From Eublepharis macularius (taxonomy: Eukaryota; Chordata; Lepidosauria; Squamata; Eublepharidae), in the NCBI RefSeq assembly GCF_028583425.1, contig NC_072802.1, positions 13,959,926-14,023,925 on the forward strand: DNA of 64,000 nucleotides, written 5' to 3'. Position numbers and translations under genes: made by a program. This document shows, piece after piece, positions 1 through 37,797 of this stretch; position 1 is the first letter of the stretch, and the number at the start of each line of letters is the position of its first letter. The notes beneath the pieces were generated by a model, which was given only the letters and a program-made list of their open reading frames with translations, searched no databases and was not told where the DNA came from.

Positions 1-94
1 CCATGACTCCACCAAACCTCCAGGAATTTTCCAACCTGCTGTTGGCAACCTTATGCAGACGAGTCTCCAAATCCCTTCCACTCAGAATCTCTCT

Positions 95-512
95 CCACAA
101 GACATCTGAAACTTGAAGAACAAGTGTCCGGAGAAGTAATGGTAGCCAGAAGGGAAGTTTTAAAAGACAGATCCCGCAGCAGGGCAAAGGCTTTGCTATA
201 CACTGGAGCTGTGTGAAGGGGCTGTGAAATGCCAGGAGAGAAACTTCAGCCCATTATAACCTCTCCAGGTCCAAGACTGGCTCTGGAAGGCAGCTCCAGC
301 CCATTTCCATTCCTTGCTGCCGGCTGGTTGCTACCCTACACAGGTTTAGACCGGAGAGGAGAAATTGACAGAGCCTTTGGGGAGGCAAAGATGAAATTAA
401 CAAACCCTCTGAGGAGCAATCTCAGCTGGCTCTGTCTTTTAAACTATGCTTCCTGGCTAACATTGCATCTCCCTACACTTGACCAGCACGTGCTGAGGCG
501 TCTCGCGTAGAG
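95..512. mobile_element. TIR MITE, family D, copy 1
   Basis: About 420 bp with imperfect inverted ends (ggtagccagaagggaagttt near 141; aactatgcttcctggctaac near 443). It is collinear with 38465-38888, sharing ctatacactggagctgtgtg and gaaattgacagagcctttg. Superfamily not assigned. Confidence 0.6.
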
Positions 513-887
513 TCTTTGCTCTAAATCTATTTGAAGGATGCATTCTGTACATGCTCAGAGGAAGTTTGAATCCCCTGGGTGTAATGTCACTTCAGATTTG
601 ATTATTTCACCTGAAGAATTTTGCAGTTGAGTGGTGATTTCAGCCTGCACTTTCTCCCTTTATTCAAACCCAGCATGCTAAACCCAGGATGGCTATACAA
701 TGCAGGCCTTAGCAGCCCCAGGTGGCCATAGCAGATTCTCATGAAACGTCAGAAATTTTCTTGCAGTTTCGCTTTCAGATAAAAAAGAAGCTTCGTTCTT
801 TTTTTCTTCTCTGTAATAGAGAAAATCCACTTTCAATCCACATCTTTATTTTGAGGTTTGTAGTATGCTTTATATAAGTTTTAATAA

Positions 888-1170
888 GAGCCCTGTGGCG
901 CAGAGTGGTAAGCTGCAGTACTGCAGTCCAAGCTCTGCTCACGACCTGAGTTCGATCCTGGCGGAAGCTGGGTTCAGGTAGCTGGCTCAAGGTAGATTCA
1001 GCCTTCCATCCTTCTGAGGTCGGTAAAATGAGTACCCAGTTTCCTGGGGGTAAAGTGCAGATGACTGGGGAAGGCAATGGCAAACCACCCTGTAAAAAGT
1101 CTGCCAAGAAAACGTTGTGATGTGACGTCCCCGCCATGGGTCAGTAATGACTCGGTGCTTTACCTTTTTT
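888..1170 (+). mobile_element. tRNA-derived SINE, type 1
   Basis: The 5' part keeps a tRNA-like A box (tggcgcagagtgg) and B box (gagttcgatcc). The tail cagtaatgactcggtgc is shared with 62432-62735, so the family's 3' end is common to both copies. Confidence 0.8.
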
Positions 1171-1465
1171 TATATATGTTTATGTATTTGAGTTTAATGG
1201 TATGCCTGACAGTAGAAGCTCTCTGTAACTGTGATATGTTATTAGTGTGATGACATCTGACCCTATATCAGGGCAGAGGCTTGAACAATCTGAAGTGATT
1301 TCTGGGGCAATTTTGAAAATACAGTGGCCCCCCAAGTTGGCCCTTCTCCTCTAACCACTAGATTGTGTTTTCCTGGTTTGCAAATGATCCTGTGCTGTCT
1401 CTCTCTATTCTAACAAGGTCAGTTTCTGGTGTGCTGATGCTCCTTTTCTGGTCTGTCACATTTAG

Positions 1466-1564
1466 GATAACAGGACAGCCCTTCATTGGGCCTGTTCAGC
1501 TGGACACACAGACATTGTTGACCTCTTGCTAGGTCTGGGAGTCTCTGTTAATGACAAAGATGAT
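1466..1564 (+). CDS. PSMD10: PSMD10 coding exon 2
   Basis: 33 codons in phase 0, preceded by acceptor ...acatttag and followed by donor gtaagt. It encodes the end of the first ankyrin repeat and the next one (DNRTALHWACSAGHTDIV, then SVNDKDD). Known PSMD10 has SRTALHWACSAGHTEIV here. Confidence 0.95.
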
Positions 1565-4500
1565 GTAAGTATACATGGGTTTTTTTGAGGAGTTATCTAT
1601 ACAGAATCTAGTTCATATGGTTTCTTAGCCTGCTAGCTTCACTTCCAACTTCTAGCGTATTCTAAGAGACATCAGTGACATAATGAGTATTTTTGACGTG
1701 TTATCTGAGGTGGGAGTCTGGGCACCTCCTAGTATGCCAGTGTGAGGTGAGGTTTTCAGCCCCTTTTCCCTCTGATAAGTCACACATAAAAACATCCTAA
1801 CTGTTGCTAAGGAGGCCTGAATCCAGTCAGTGCCTGCATAAAAAATCTCCTGGGAATCCTACTTGACCTCTTTGGGTTATGGACAGCAGCCTATATAGCT
1901 ACCTTAGATTTGGGGGGGGGGGGGCGGGTGCTAAGCTACCTTAGTGACCCTCATTAGGCAGAAAGGCAGCACATGAATTTGAAAATAAAATAAATATAAA
2001 TGCAGTAATTAATACATTCACCAGCTTTCATACAGCAAACAGTTCACCATGTGAAAAGGAAGCTGTACATCAAGACTGTCTCTTCCAAAGGGCACTTTTG
2101 TCTTGGCAAATGAATTCACCCTCTTGCTACCCCTCAAGCTTCTAATGTAAGCAGGCCTGCTTAGCAAGAATAGTCACGCCTCTCCAATCCTTACAGTCAC
2201 TTATAATCAGGGCTTTTTTCTGGGAAAAGAGGTGGTGGAACTCAGTGGGTTGCCCTCGGAGAAAATGGGCACATGGCTGGTGGCCCCGCCCCCTGATCTC
2301 CAGACAGAGGGGAGTTGAGATTGCCCAATCTCAACTCCCCTCTGTCTGGAGATCAGGGGGCGGGGCCACCAGCCATGTGACCATTTTCAAGAGGTTCCGG
2401 AAGTCTGTTCCACCGCGTTCCAGCTGAAAAAAAGCCCTGCTTGTAATTAAATAAGGAACTGGCAGTAGCAGTAGAAGGCCTACATTAGAAGTAAGAGTAA
2501 CTAGCTCAAGATTGGAATGGGGGGGAGTAGCCATGACCAGGAGGAGGCCTGGGGAGGGTGAATACTTTTTGGACATTTCATATTATATGACTACAACAGT
2601 TTCATCTTGTGTAGGCATTGGGTATGTCTGCAGTCTGCAGTCAGTGACGAACAGTGAAATCCTAAGCAGAGTTGCTCCAGTCTAAGCTCATTGATCATGG
2701 GCTTAGACTGGAATAACTCTGCATAGGATTTTTCTGTAAAGCAGGCAGTCTGTGAAATAAGTTACAGGAGTATTACAAGTGGGGTGCCCACAAGGACTTA
2801 CGGTGGGTAACTCATTTTCCTCTCCCTCGTGATGTCCTCTTTCCCTTTTGCCAGTGCAAAGAATTGGGGTCATTTCTTTGAAACAGATCATTCTTCTGCC
2901 CACTGAAGAGTAAGGGTTTGTGTGTCTTGTTTTCTTGGTGCCTTCAGACTGGCTGGACTCCACTGCATATTGCAGCATCAGCTGGCCGAGATGAAATTGT
3001 GAAAGCTCTGATTAAGAAAGGCGCCCAGGTGAATGCCGTCAATCAGAACGGCTGCACACCTCTGCATTATGCAGCCTCCAAAAATAAGCAGGAGGTAAGA
3101 GGTTTGTGTATTGCCCCTCCTTTCTGTCACTTAGCATGGAACACCCAGTTGCATCAGCTTTTCCCATTTTCTCACGCTTAGATCGCATTGATGCTGCTAG
3201 AGAATAAAGCTAATCCAGATGCAAAGGATCACTTGGAATCTACTCCACTCCACAGAGCAGCAGCCAAAGGAAATCTGAAAATGATACAGATCCTTTTGAA
3301 GCACAAAGCCTCGGTCAATCTACAGGATTCCGAGGGAAACACTGCTCTGTAAGTGCAACTGTACTTGTGGCATATGGCATATGCTAGTTCTAGGGGGGTT
3401 TAGAACACAAACTCTTTTCTCATGTTCAGATTTTTCTTCCCTCTTCTCAGAGCCAGGAACTGGCTTTTTAAAAACCTTCACAGGCCCAGAATCTTATACA
3501 ATGTCATTTGAAGCATGTTTATGTGGAAAATTTAATGTAGTCTGTAGTACCGTTTATGGCACCAATCTTGGTCTTTGTATTGTATTGAGCTTTTAAATAC
3601 TGTTTTTAGATAACTGTTTATGATTTTAATGTGCAGTGTTTTTCTTTTTGTTAGCTGCCCTGAGCCCGCTTGTGGGGAGGGTGGGGCATAAACTTTAGAA
3701 ATAAATAATAAAGTACACCCACCGAGTTTAATAAGATATAAATGTGCACAGGATTGCCATCGTAGACTAAATTAAATTTTACATTTATGGACACTTATTG
3801 TTTCCATAAACCAAGTGTAAAAATATACATACCTTTTGAGGGTAATATACAATGTACATAAGATCTCATTCTCTTCATGGTGGCAGTGTGGCTGAAGGGT
3901 GGGACAAATAAAAATAAATACCTTGTCTCTCCCAACTGCCATGTGATAGTTGAATTTTGTCCTTGTTGTTTGACTGAATTGAGCCTTAGACACCCCAAAT
4001 AAACCACATTTTGTTCCTGATTTTAATAAGCCTTATATTCTCAAGCTCTTGGATTGTGTCCTCCTCTCATGTGCATGTCATGATTTAAGATTGTCTACTT
4101 TATGAAGCTTTCGAACTGATTCCAATCTGTTGTCACGTCTGAATGCATACACCTTCACAAATGGAGTTCTCTTTTTGTACTACTTTCGTACTACTTTAAA
4201 CCATCATTTAATCTTGGCTGAACATCTCAGCTACCTGAACACCTGAAATTGGATGTCACAATAAACTGGGGCTACATCAAGAACTTCCTAAACCAGGAAA
4301 TTCTCAGTCGTGGCTCTACCTGCATGGGAAGGGGGCTCATGGAACACATGGGTCCACGTTGCTGAGGCTCATTCATGTCAAACAAACTGTGGTTTGTTCA
4401 TGGTTATCTGAATGCAGGCCTAGACTCCTAAATACCATTGAGGTTCAAATAATGAAGGGTTGTGAGTTTTTGAGTTAAGTGTTTTTTTACGAATGTGACA

Positions 4501-4719
4501 CCAGATTGTTGTGGCCTAGCATTTGTGTCTTGGGCGGAACTGGTAATTCTTGGTCTTGTTTACAGCCATTTAGCCTGTGATGAAGAGAGAGCGGATGAGG
4601 CCAAGCTCTTGGTGTCCCATGGAGCAAGCATCTATATTGAGAACAAAGAAGAAAAGACTCCATTGCAAATAGCAAAAGGTGGTCTGGGTTCCATCCTCAG
4701 GAGGCTGGTTGAAGGCTAG
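1466..4719 (+). CDS. PSMD10: PSMD10 (gankyrin), 3' four coding exons, partial
   Basis: Gankyrin is an all-ankyrin-repeat chaperone that helps assemble the 26S proteasome base through the ATPase Rpt3/PSMC4 and also binds RB1 and MDM2. Four exons (1466-1564, 2948-3094, 3182-3348, 4566-4719) have GT-AG borders and join in frame to about 188 residues. In order they give ankyrin repeats with the TALHWACSAGHT, TPLHIAASAGRDEIV, TPLHYAASKN, TPLHRAAAKGNLKMI and ALHLACDEE signatures, then IYIENKEEKTPLQIAKGG and the C-terminus LRRLVEG. The RB-binding LxCxE motif is kept as LACDEE. The family protein is 226 residues, so about 38 N-terminal residues (exon 1) lie upstream of the window. It is convergent with VSIG1 on the other strand, as in mammals. 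No damage is visible. Confidence 0.97.
2208..2439. mobile_element. hAT foldback MITE 1
   Basis: CAGGGC...GCCCTG ends, two arms forming a palindrome centred near 2320 (arms share ctgatctccagacagagggg). Flanks cttataat (2200-2207) and cttgtaat (2440-2447) are a 7/8 target duplication. It lies in PSMD10 intron 2. Confidence 0.88.
2655..2735. repeat. Mini-palindrome (cctaagcagagtt type)
   Basis: The arm aatcctaagcagagttgctc returns inverted as ataactctgcataggatt, with cagtctaagc/gcttagactg inside. The same arm occurs alone near 8270-8310, so it is a dispersed small repeat. Confidence 0.6.
2948..3094 (+). CDS. PSMD10: PSMD10 coding exon 3
   Basis: 49 codons in phase 0 from TGWTPLHIAASAGRDEIV to AASKNKQE. 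The acceptor is ccttcag and the donor gtaaga. The following intron is only 87 bp (3095-3181). Confidence 0.95.
3182..3348 (+). CDS. PSMD10: PSMD10 coding exon 4
   Basis: 167 nt from IALMLLENKANPDAKDH to SEGNTAL, ending two bases into a Leu codon before donor gtaagt. The acceptor is cgcttag. Confidence 0.95.
3349..4565 (+). other. PSMD10 intron 4
   Basis: Between 3600 and 3715 there is a tail resembling L2/CR1-type ends (gccctgagcccgcttgtggg then an AATAAATAATAA run). The rest shows nothing I recognise. Confidence 0.45.
4566..4719 (+). CDS. PSMD10: PSMD10 terminal coding exon
   Basis: Acceptor tttacag. One base completes the Leu codon, then HLACDEERADEAKLLVSHGA and the C-terminus LRRLVEG followed by TAG at 4717-4719. 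The 3' UTR runs on. AATAAA-like hexamers occur near 5082 (aaataaaac) and ATTAAA near 5317, but the real cleavage site cannot be fixed by eye. Confidence 0.96.
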
Positions 4720-7700
4720 TTGTTGTCCATCTGCTGGAACTCTGCTCTTGATGAACCTCTGGAATATATTGGCAGATCTTTGGTTCCCAACTGGAATGGC
4801 CACTTCATCTGTTGTCCATCCCTACATCATCTGTGGCCATATCTTCTTGTTCCTGCCACCTTGGAAAATGAATGTGCTGGCACCAGAATGAGAAGATGCC
4901 TTTCCCGAGTTGTATTCCATGAGGGCCTTTAAGTACCAATGTCCTCCAGATGGCAGTTTTCCCAAATAAGCTTGTTTGCCACAGCAGACAGTATTTATCA
5001 TGTACCCCAAAGCAGCCATTAAGTCTAAAAGTCGTCCGTTACCTTTTCTTTTTTAAATTCAAGTGCCAGCAAGGTTGTATGAAATAAAACATGATGGAGG
5101 AAAATCCTGGCGCTTATTGAATAACAGTGGAAGAGGGGTTTGCTTAGAGAGCAACTGGCCTGGAGCATTGAGGGAAGACCGTGAGCGTAAACAGTTGGTA
5201 GAACTGCAAGCTCGCAACTTAGAAATAGGTTTCTGTCTTCTGAAAGAAAGTGTAGTATCACCTTGGAGTGCAGAAAGTTTACTGTCTGGGGACTGCCTAT
5301 TGCAATGGCCTGCTTATTAAAATAATGGTGTGTCTTGGTTTTAGCTTCTCTGTTCTTTAGCAGTAAGTTTCAAGTATAAATGTTTGCCAATGAGGCAAAA
5401 TGTTTGTATGTTCTGTGTTAAGACTATCCACAGCAAACTTTTTTGCCTTTACGCTTTTTCTCTGTTGGCACATTCCTGACTTGTTACTCCAGGTCAATCT
5501 TGTTGTAAATAGAATTACATTGATGGATTTAGTCCCAAAGCTGAGAAATGGAAATGAATTTTTCCTGCTTATTTCATAACTTACGCATTTTAGTCATCAT
5601 TGCAGCTTTTCTTTGTTTCTTTTAAGTTCTAAGCTCTTTTCTGAAATGCAGCAACTAAACTATAGATACAGCAAAATATAGATACAGAACTTCTGTTCTC
5701 CCTATAGCCCCTAACAATTTTTTTATAAGTGGCCTGGTGTGGTTGAAAATTTCTAAAATTTCTTGAGTAGGATTAGGAATCTTCAAAATAATTTTTTCAA
5801 CTTAAGAGTAAAAGATGACACTGAAATTGTTCAGCTGTCAACTAAGCTCACATAATCATACACATCTGGAATTTAGGAACTTGGTGAGTAGAAATGGATC
5901 ATTTTCTTCCATCATTATAGTTTAGTAAACTTTTAGTACCCTTAGTAGCAATGAAAGGATCATGCAGCCCTCTGAATAAAATGATGAATCAAAGCTGAGC
6001 CCAAGGGTGTGTAAATTACAGACCCTAAACGCAAGTTATAGGAAAAATACAGAATTGCTAGTAGAAAAGTCGATGTACACGGTCTATGATAGTGTAGGTG
6101 CCACCGATGGTCTAAAGTAAACCTAGAAAATGAAGATTAAGCTACAGCTAAATGTTTTGTTAAAATTAAGAGTAAGAAAAAAACCTTTCCCCCTCTTTCC
6201 TAACTCCATTAAGGGTTCCAGTGAAATTAAGCTTGATTAAGTAGTATATATTTGCAGAAGCTTATATTCCAGTTTGCTAGATGCCTAATCATCTACATTT
6301 TCCTGTATGCTTTTATACTTTAAAATACATGATGGTCAGAAATAGGTTGCTGTCATCTTGGTTGACATCCTGTTTCCCCTCAGTGCAATACGGTAGTGGA
6401 GGTTGGGCTAATGCGGGAGAATTCAACCGTGATCTTGACTTCAGATTGGAAGTCGGTTGCCTTTTCCAAGGTATGTTTACAGGAAGTGGGGGCTCCGAGC
6501 TCTGTGGGAAAGCTTACGTTCCATCCACATGAGAATCTGGGATTGCTCTGGTTCTCCTCTCAGATAGGGGAACCATTGCCAGTTAGTGGTAACCTTTCAA
6601 GACTAGATTCAGTGTTCTAGGCATACCCCTGTATATTGTGTCATATCCATAACTGATGTCACTTACTGCACCGTGCCCTGGTTCCATAGAGTTAACACTA
6701 TAGCTACAGCATTCTTTGGTCTTCAGAAATTAACAGTACATCCATTTCTACCACTCAAGAGTCCTCACAAAAAATCTTGTGGGTCAGAATAAGAAATCAC
6801 AGTAAGTTACACAAATGTGCATCTATTTATTTTGATTACAAAATTCAGGTTTTGAATTTTTTAATATAAAAACGAGTGGCAGAGAGCAAAGAAATAGGGA
6901 AGCACACCGGAGTTGGAACTGGGCAGTCAACAAATGCAAGATTACAAAGAGTGATTGTCTGGATTCCGAACTCTCTCCAACTAAGTCTCCACTGTCTTCT
7001 AAATGTGTTCTGTGAAACCCAAAGACTGATGGTACAAGAGTCATTTGTGAGCTGGGAGTTCAGGGTGGCCATCAACTGACTCAGTTGTAAGTGCAACAGG
7101 ATCTTTGATTACTGAAAACAACTGCAGGTTAATATCTTTAGTTTGGTCTGACTAAGGAGGTCACTAAGTAGTGAGCAATTCCTGAAGTTTCCTCAGACTC
7201 ATCATGAGGAGAGATGTAAACTCAAACGAAAAAAAGGGGGCGGGGGAGGAAAACATGTTGGGCATGATGTAAATGCTAAGTCTACAGAAAGTAACAATTT
7301 TAAGACGAAGCAAAGAAGACACAGTGCATTAACTTAGGCCTGTGCTACTTGTTAAAAAAAGGTTTTGTGTTTGCACAAAGATAAAATGGCAAGTTACTTT
7401 AAAATTATAACCGCTATTTGTAGTGTAGATCTTTCTCCGTGGCTCACTGAGGCACACAGAGCCTTTGAAAGGCAGAGTGCGGGAGTTCAGAAGAACATTA
7501 GTCCCTATGTTCTGATTAACTTTTAGTTTCTTGAAGTCTTCTGGAGAGTTTCAAGCCATTACTTTGTAATTTTTTGGGTTGCCTCTATGGTTGCCTTTGG
7601 ATCTCTTTTCTCTGAACCAAAACTGCAACCTGCAATTTCTGCTTTGATGACTGCAAAAGTAAATGCCATTGAGAACAGCAAGTCCTGAACTCAGACACTC

Positions 7701-9678
7701 ATTTTCGGGAGGTGTAGACCGTCCAGGTGATACATTTCAGAGAACTTACTTCGTTTAATTGTTACAACACATTTAGAACTTACAAAATTATAAAGCAGAC
7801 AATATTGTACTGAAATGGAAGGCCCGTAACTTGGCCAAACACAATTCCTCTTGAAGTAATTATTCCACTGGGATGATAGCTCTGAAAGTGACCTCCAAGT
7901 AGGATGTAGTATATACATTGTAGGATAAGAAAATACACGTTTCTTTAAAACTTTCATTAAAGGCAATTATTTGCTATTTTCCACCAAAACAATTTAACGA
8001 AACGTACATTTTAAACTGGGATTGATAAATGTATATACATGTATCGACGTATGTACACGGAGTAAATGTGTACCAGTCTCCAAATCCAGCAAGGGAAATC
8101 TACCAACAGAGGCACAGCCATGGGGGGGGGGGATGCTGTCTGGCCCCCCTGCACAAGCTGCACTGCCTCGTCATGGGAGAAGCTGAAGGAAAGTTTTAAG
8201 CTTCCAGGTTGTGTGGCTGGCTCGTCAGGGAATTAAAAGATGCTTTCAGGACAAGGGCACTTATAATGCAATCCTAAGCAGAGTTACTCCAGTCTAAGCC
8301 CACTGATATCAATTGAATTTACTATTGAATTCACAATTGAATTTACTATGGCCATTTCCACACACGTTGAATAATGTACTTTCAATGCACTTTAGCAATC
8401 CTTTGGAAGTGGATTTTTTATTCCACACATGGAAAAGCAGTTCCAAATGTTCACTAAAGAGTATTGAAAGTGGATTATCCAATGTGTATGGAAGCAGCCT
8501 ATGTGAGGACGTGGCAGTAGGATCCCAGATTTATTTAAAGGAAGGAACATGCATTGGGATTAATGGAATTTACTGTCCAGTAAAAGTCTTACGTATGAAA
8601 CTGCTAGCGTCAGCCAGCAGCTCTTGCCTCGGAGCTTGTTCACAAGTGTGTGTGTGTGGCGGGGGGTTGAGTTGGCTCCATCGTACACCCATGTAATGGT
8701 GACGGGCTACTGTAACCCTTTTGAAAATGGACTAAGTGATGATGCACATGACACAGTGATCTGGTCCTTTGTGCCATCTAAGCTAGAAAAGGAAGCTGTA
8801 CACTTAGTGGGCAGGTGAATGAACCTTGATGATATTCAGCCAAGGATTCCCAGCTTTGTGGAACCTACAAGTAGTTTTGGAATTTTGAGAATGTTTACAA
8901 CGCAATGGGACTGGGTCCAGTCCCCCAGTGCTAGGGGATTCCACAACATGTTAGGAGATTCTGAGTCGAGCATCCTTTTGTGGAGGAGGAGGCTGTTTCC
9001 AAATAGGCGCTCCCTGCAAACCCAAAGGTAATGCTTCTTGGGCTCTTCTGAAGGTACCTGCTACTCTGAAGTAGAGCGGGGCTAGAATTTGATTTAGAGA
9101 GGAGGCGTTTGAGGAAAAAGGAAGTAGGTGTTTGAAAGCACATGGGTGCTGTGGGATCCAGTGTCTTAGGCAAATGCCTTCTGGTAGAAGCGGCACTAGA
9201 AGATAGTAAACGAGCTGGGGTGGCTCACCAAACGTTGGCTGGCACCAAGTGTTTGAATGTGTGAACTGGTCCTGATACTGGTCAGCCCAAGTACTCTATA
9301 CAAAAGGGAAACACGTTGATACAGAACAGACCCATGTTAAATTTCACCTACAAGGATCAACATGCTAAAGCAGCTGGATACTGGATGTTCCCCTTTCGGC
9401 TGGAAAGCAGAAATGAAGCCAAAGAAGCTTTTCCTACCACTGTCTGTCTCTGGAAAATTGCATCTGTTGAAGGTGAAAGGACTCTGGCAAGCTACTGTTA
9501 AAGGCAGGACTGGTTTAATTAAAAAAAGGCTGGCTGCCTGGACAGCTCTCTGTTGTCTGCGGGGTCCACTGGGGCCCACATCTCTATCTCAGAGCAGCCT
9601 AAGAGTGAGCAGATGCATGGCGGATGCAATTCTGGGCTAAGGCCCAAATTCATCAGCTACCAGTGACAGAGCTCCAGG
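4720..9678. other. Repeat-poor intergenic block
   Basis: This contains the PSMD10 3' UTR and then almost 5 kb without a recognisable exon or a full repeat, unlike the rest of the window. Only a short cctaagcagagtt-type repeat (about 8265-8310), a poly-G run near 8123-8133 and a (gt)n run near 8645 stand out. The reading frames here are short and lack domain signatures. The far part might hold the VSIG1 3' UTR end. Confidence 0.4.
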
Positions 9679-9916
9679 CAGGGCTTTTTTTTCTGCTGGA
9701 ACGTGGTAGAACAGAGTTCCCGAACCTCTTGAAAATGGTCACATGGCTGGTAGCCCCGCCCCCTGATCTCCAGACAGAGGGGAGTTGAGATTGCCCTCCG
9801 CACCGCTCGGCGGCACGGAGGGCAATCTCAACTCCCCTCTGTCTGGAGATCAGGGGGCGGGGCCACCAGCCATGTGACCATTTTCTCCAAGGGCAACCTA
9901 CTGAGTTCCACCACCA
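9679..9916. mobile_element. hAT foldback MITE 2 (one end lost)
   Basis: It starts CAGGGC and has both palindromic arms (9745-9785 and 9825-9880, sharing ctgatctccagacagagggg), but the sequence ends within the right arm after gagttccaccacc, so the right tip is missing. It may sit in the VSIG1 3' UTR. Confidence 0.8.
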
Positions 9917-10324
9917 GCATCACACATCTTTCCTTTAAAAACTTGGTTTTGTAATGCCTTGGAGAGAGGGACCTGGCTCCATGCGAGGTTCACACCCCCT
10001 CTTGCAGTGGACAGTGCAATCAGCTTTGACTAAGAGGCGGGAAAGGGGACGGTGGTGACGCCGCTTTCCATGTGGCACACACAGTCCCAGTCCAGGAACC
10101 AGATCCAAACAGATGTGGGGCATCCTGTCATGGGGACCACAGGGGGCTCAGCCCCTTTGCAGACATCAGCCCTAATCCTGACTGGGATTTGTGTTTGGAG
10201 GCATGCATTTTTGTCAGGATTACCCTTGCTGGATTGGGGTGAGGAGGCAAGTGGCTGTGTCTTGTGGAACCAATTCATTAGCAGGTAGATTGCTATTGGG
10301 GCCTTCCAGTGGTGGTGGGAGAGG

Positions 10325-35677
<25,353 letters not shown>

Positions 35678-35940
35678 GGTTGCCAAAGTGTCTGTAGGTC
35701 TGCAAAGGAATCTGTCCAGAGTGCTGTTGTGTGAAAAGGAAAATCGCAACTGAGGTGTTTTTTTTCCAATGCTCTTCGTTTTACTTATCAGTGGTGTATC
35801 ACCAAGTCAACAGTGTGTTTCATTTTCCTACTTTATCAGATACATAAGACTGTTCTCAGGGTGGCTGTGTGATTTGTTTAGCCAAAACCATTTCATGGGG
35901 TGTGTACCACTGAGATATTTGTTAATAATAAACCTAATAA
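35678..35940 (-). promoter_or_regulatory. VSIG1 copy 1 5' UTR and proximal promoter
   Basis: This 260 bp upstream of the ATG is collinear with 59561-59822 upstream of copy 2, so the duplication carried the promoter. Two GATA-type sites (TTATC on + at 35785-35789 and 35833-35837, both as cttatc/ttatcag) are kept in both copies. No TATA box is obvious. Transcription-factor binding is inference. Confidence 0.55.
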
Positions 35941-36283
35941 TTCTGTAATGTATAGAGTTAGGTCATACCCCCATTATTTATAGTGGGAATCTTGCTATAC
36001 TTATTCCAATATGTTAGAGAGGAACTTCTAACTTCTGCAGCGATTCCAACAAGCTCATATGTGACACATTGCACACTGAATTTTAAAAGAGTCCATATTC
36101 ACTCAGAATCCCTCATCTTTCCCAACTGAATTAATTTATGTATATAATAGCAGTAGATTATTGGTATGTCCTTCAAGGGTAGGAATGTCTTGGCTAGAAA
36201 GTCTGAAGAAGTCTGGGGTTTGGGAGAGACAACTTTTTCTTCCAAACTAGATCTTGGAGGTACCCAGTGAAATTGATCAGCAG

Positions 36284-36419
36284 CTGAGCTTTTTTTCAGT
36301 GGGAACGCGGTGGAACAGAGTTCTGGAACCTCTTGAAAATGGTCACATGACTAGTGACCATTTTCTCCGAGGGCAACCCACTGAGTTCCGCCACCTCTTT
36401 TCCCAGAAAAAAAGCCCTT
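36284..36419. mobile_element. hAT foldback MITE 10, collapsed
   Basis: Only 136 bp but flanked by an exact 8-bp duplication atcagcag (36276-36283, 36420-36427). Both tips are present, while nearly the whole GC-rich stem is missing, leaving gaaaatggtcacatgactag against ctagtgaccattttctccga. Confidence 0.88.
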
Positions 36420-36805
36420 ATCAGCAGTATATATTTAAGAAAGACAAAAGAAAACACTTCTTCACACTGCATGGTTTGCTTGTGGAACTCACTGCCCCTG
36501 GCAAGATTAGGAGTGACAGCTTTAAAATGGGTTAGATAAATTAATAGAAGGTAGATCCATCCGTTAGTTATAAGCCAAGAAGGTGAAACAACAACTAGTG
36601 TTGTTGAAACAGTGCAAGAGAAGACACATCCTCCAACACCACAGTCCCATTTCATTTCCCATCCTCCATATCTTTTTGCAGTGAAAATGGCTGCCTAGGA
36701 ATTACGTTTTGTTAGTAGCACACATAGTTTCACCCTCAGTGTTTCTATGTGGGGCAGGGAGGATCAAAGTTTACTACTTCTTTTAGACTGTCAAAACTCT
36801 ACATA

Positions 36806-37560
36806 GTAAAAAGTCCAGTAGCACCTTTAAGACTGACCAACTTTATTGAGGCATAAGCTTTCGAGAACCACAGCTCTCTTCATCAGATGCATGGAGGGTA
36901 TGAAGAAACTCTGGCTCTTACAGTCGGTCATCCTCCAATGTGATATATGCCCTCATGTGCCAACAATGCCCCTCTGCTCTGTACATAGGACGAACCAGCC
37001 AACCTCTGTGCAAAAGAATAAATGGACACAAATCTGACATAAAAAGGGCAACATTCAGAAATCAGTAGGAGAACACTTCAGTCTACCAGGACATTACATC
37101 AAGAACTTAAAGGTCACTATAGTTCAACAGAAACATTTCAAAAGCAAAATCCAATGGAAAGCTGCTGAACTGGAATTCATGTGTAAATTTGACTCTATCA
37201 GACTTGGACTGAATAGAGACTCTGGATGGTTATTTCATTATCAGAAGTAACTGCCTTTCGGTCATTCTATTCAGATTCAGCAATGGAAGGGAGGGGTCAC
37301 ATCCAGCCTGGATTGTGCACTCCAGCTCTTTCATGACTTTTGCAACTGATTTGCATTTACATGGCCCTCACTCCCTATGCCCTCTCCTCACTCCCCTTAC
37401 CACCTATATATCTCTGGCCAGTTTTTTCATACGCTTCATGCATCTGACGAAGAGAGCTGTGGTTCTTGAAAGCTTATACCTCAATAAAGCTGGTTAGTCT
37501 TAAAGGTGCTATTGGAGTTTTTACTATTTTGCAACTATAGACTAACACGACTAACTCCTC
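36806..37560 (+). mobile_element. Penelope-like element fragment with inverted ends
   Basis: Left end gtccagtagcacctttaaga and right end tcttaaaggtgctattggag are inverted. The middle reads VIYALMCQQCPSALYIGRTS, then QPLCKRINGHKSDIK, the GIY-YIG nuclease signature of Penelope-like retroelements. The copy is truncated and its frame decays after this motif. Confidence 0.8.
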
Positions 37561-37622
37561 TGGATCTAAAACATTACATGGCTTTACAATGATGGAATAC
37601 ATGATTTCCTACAGAACCCTAA

Positions 37623-37797
37623 GCCATTATCACACAGCTTACCAGCCACGGAACATTGCACCAAGCTCCTGGAATGACAGCGTCTTCCTGGCGCGATTTT
37701 GCGCAAGAAGTTCTTGCGCGAAATCGCACCTGGAGACACTTGTTCTAGAAGCTTGGCACGGTGTTCCATAGCCAGTAAGCAGTGTGAAAACAGTCCT
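37623..37797. mobile_element. Palindromic MITE, family B, copy 3
   Basis: Left tip gccattatcacacagcttac, right tip gtaagcagtgtgaaaacag. Inner arms cgcgattttgcgcaagaag and cttgcgcgaaatcgcacc pair. Confidence 0.75.

Larger units (their letters stand above)
1..1465 (+). other. PSMD10 intron 1 (partial)
   Basis: Holds a terminal-inverted-repeat MITE (about 95-512) and a tRNA-derived SINE (888-1170). The stretches 513-887 and 1171-1465 show nothing recognisable apart from plain intron sequence. Confidence 0.6.

Noticed and set aside
1-1465. PSMD10 exon 1
   Set aside because: I looked for the conserved N-terminus (VCNLAYSGKLEEL-like) in all + frames and did not see it, so the exon should lie upstream of the window.
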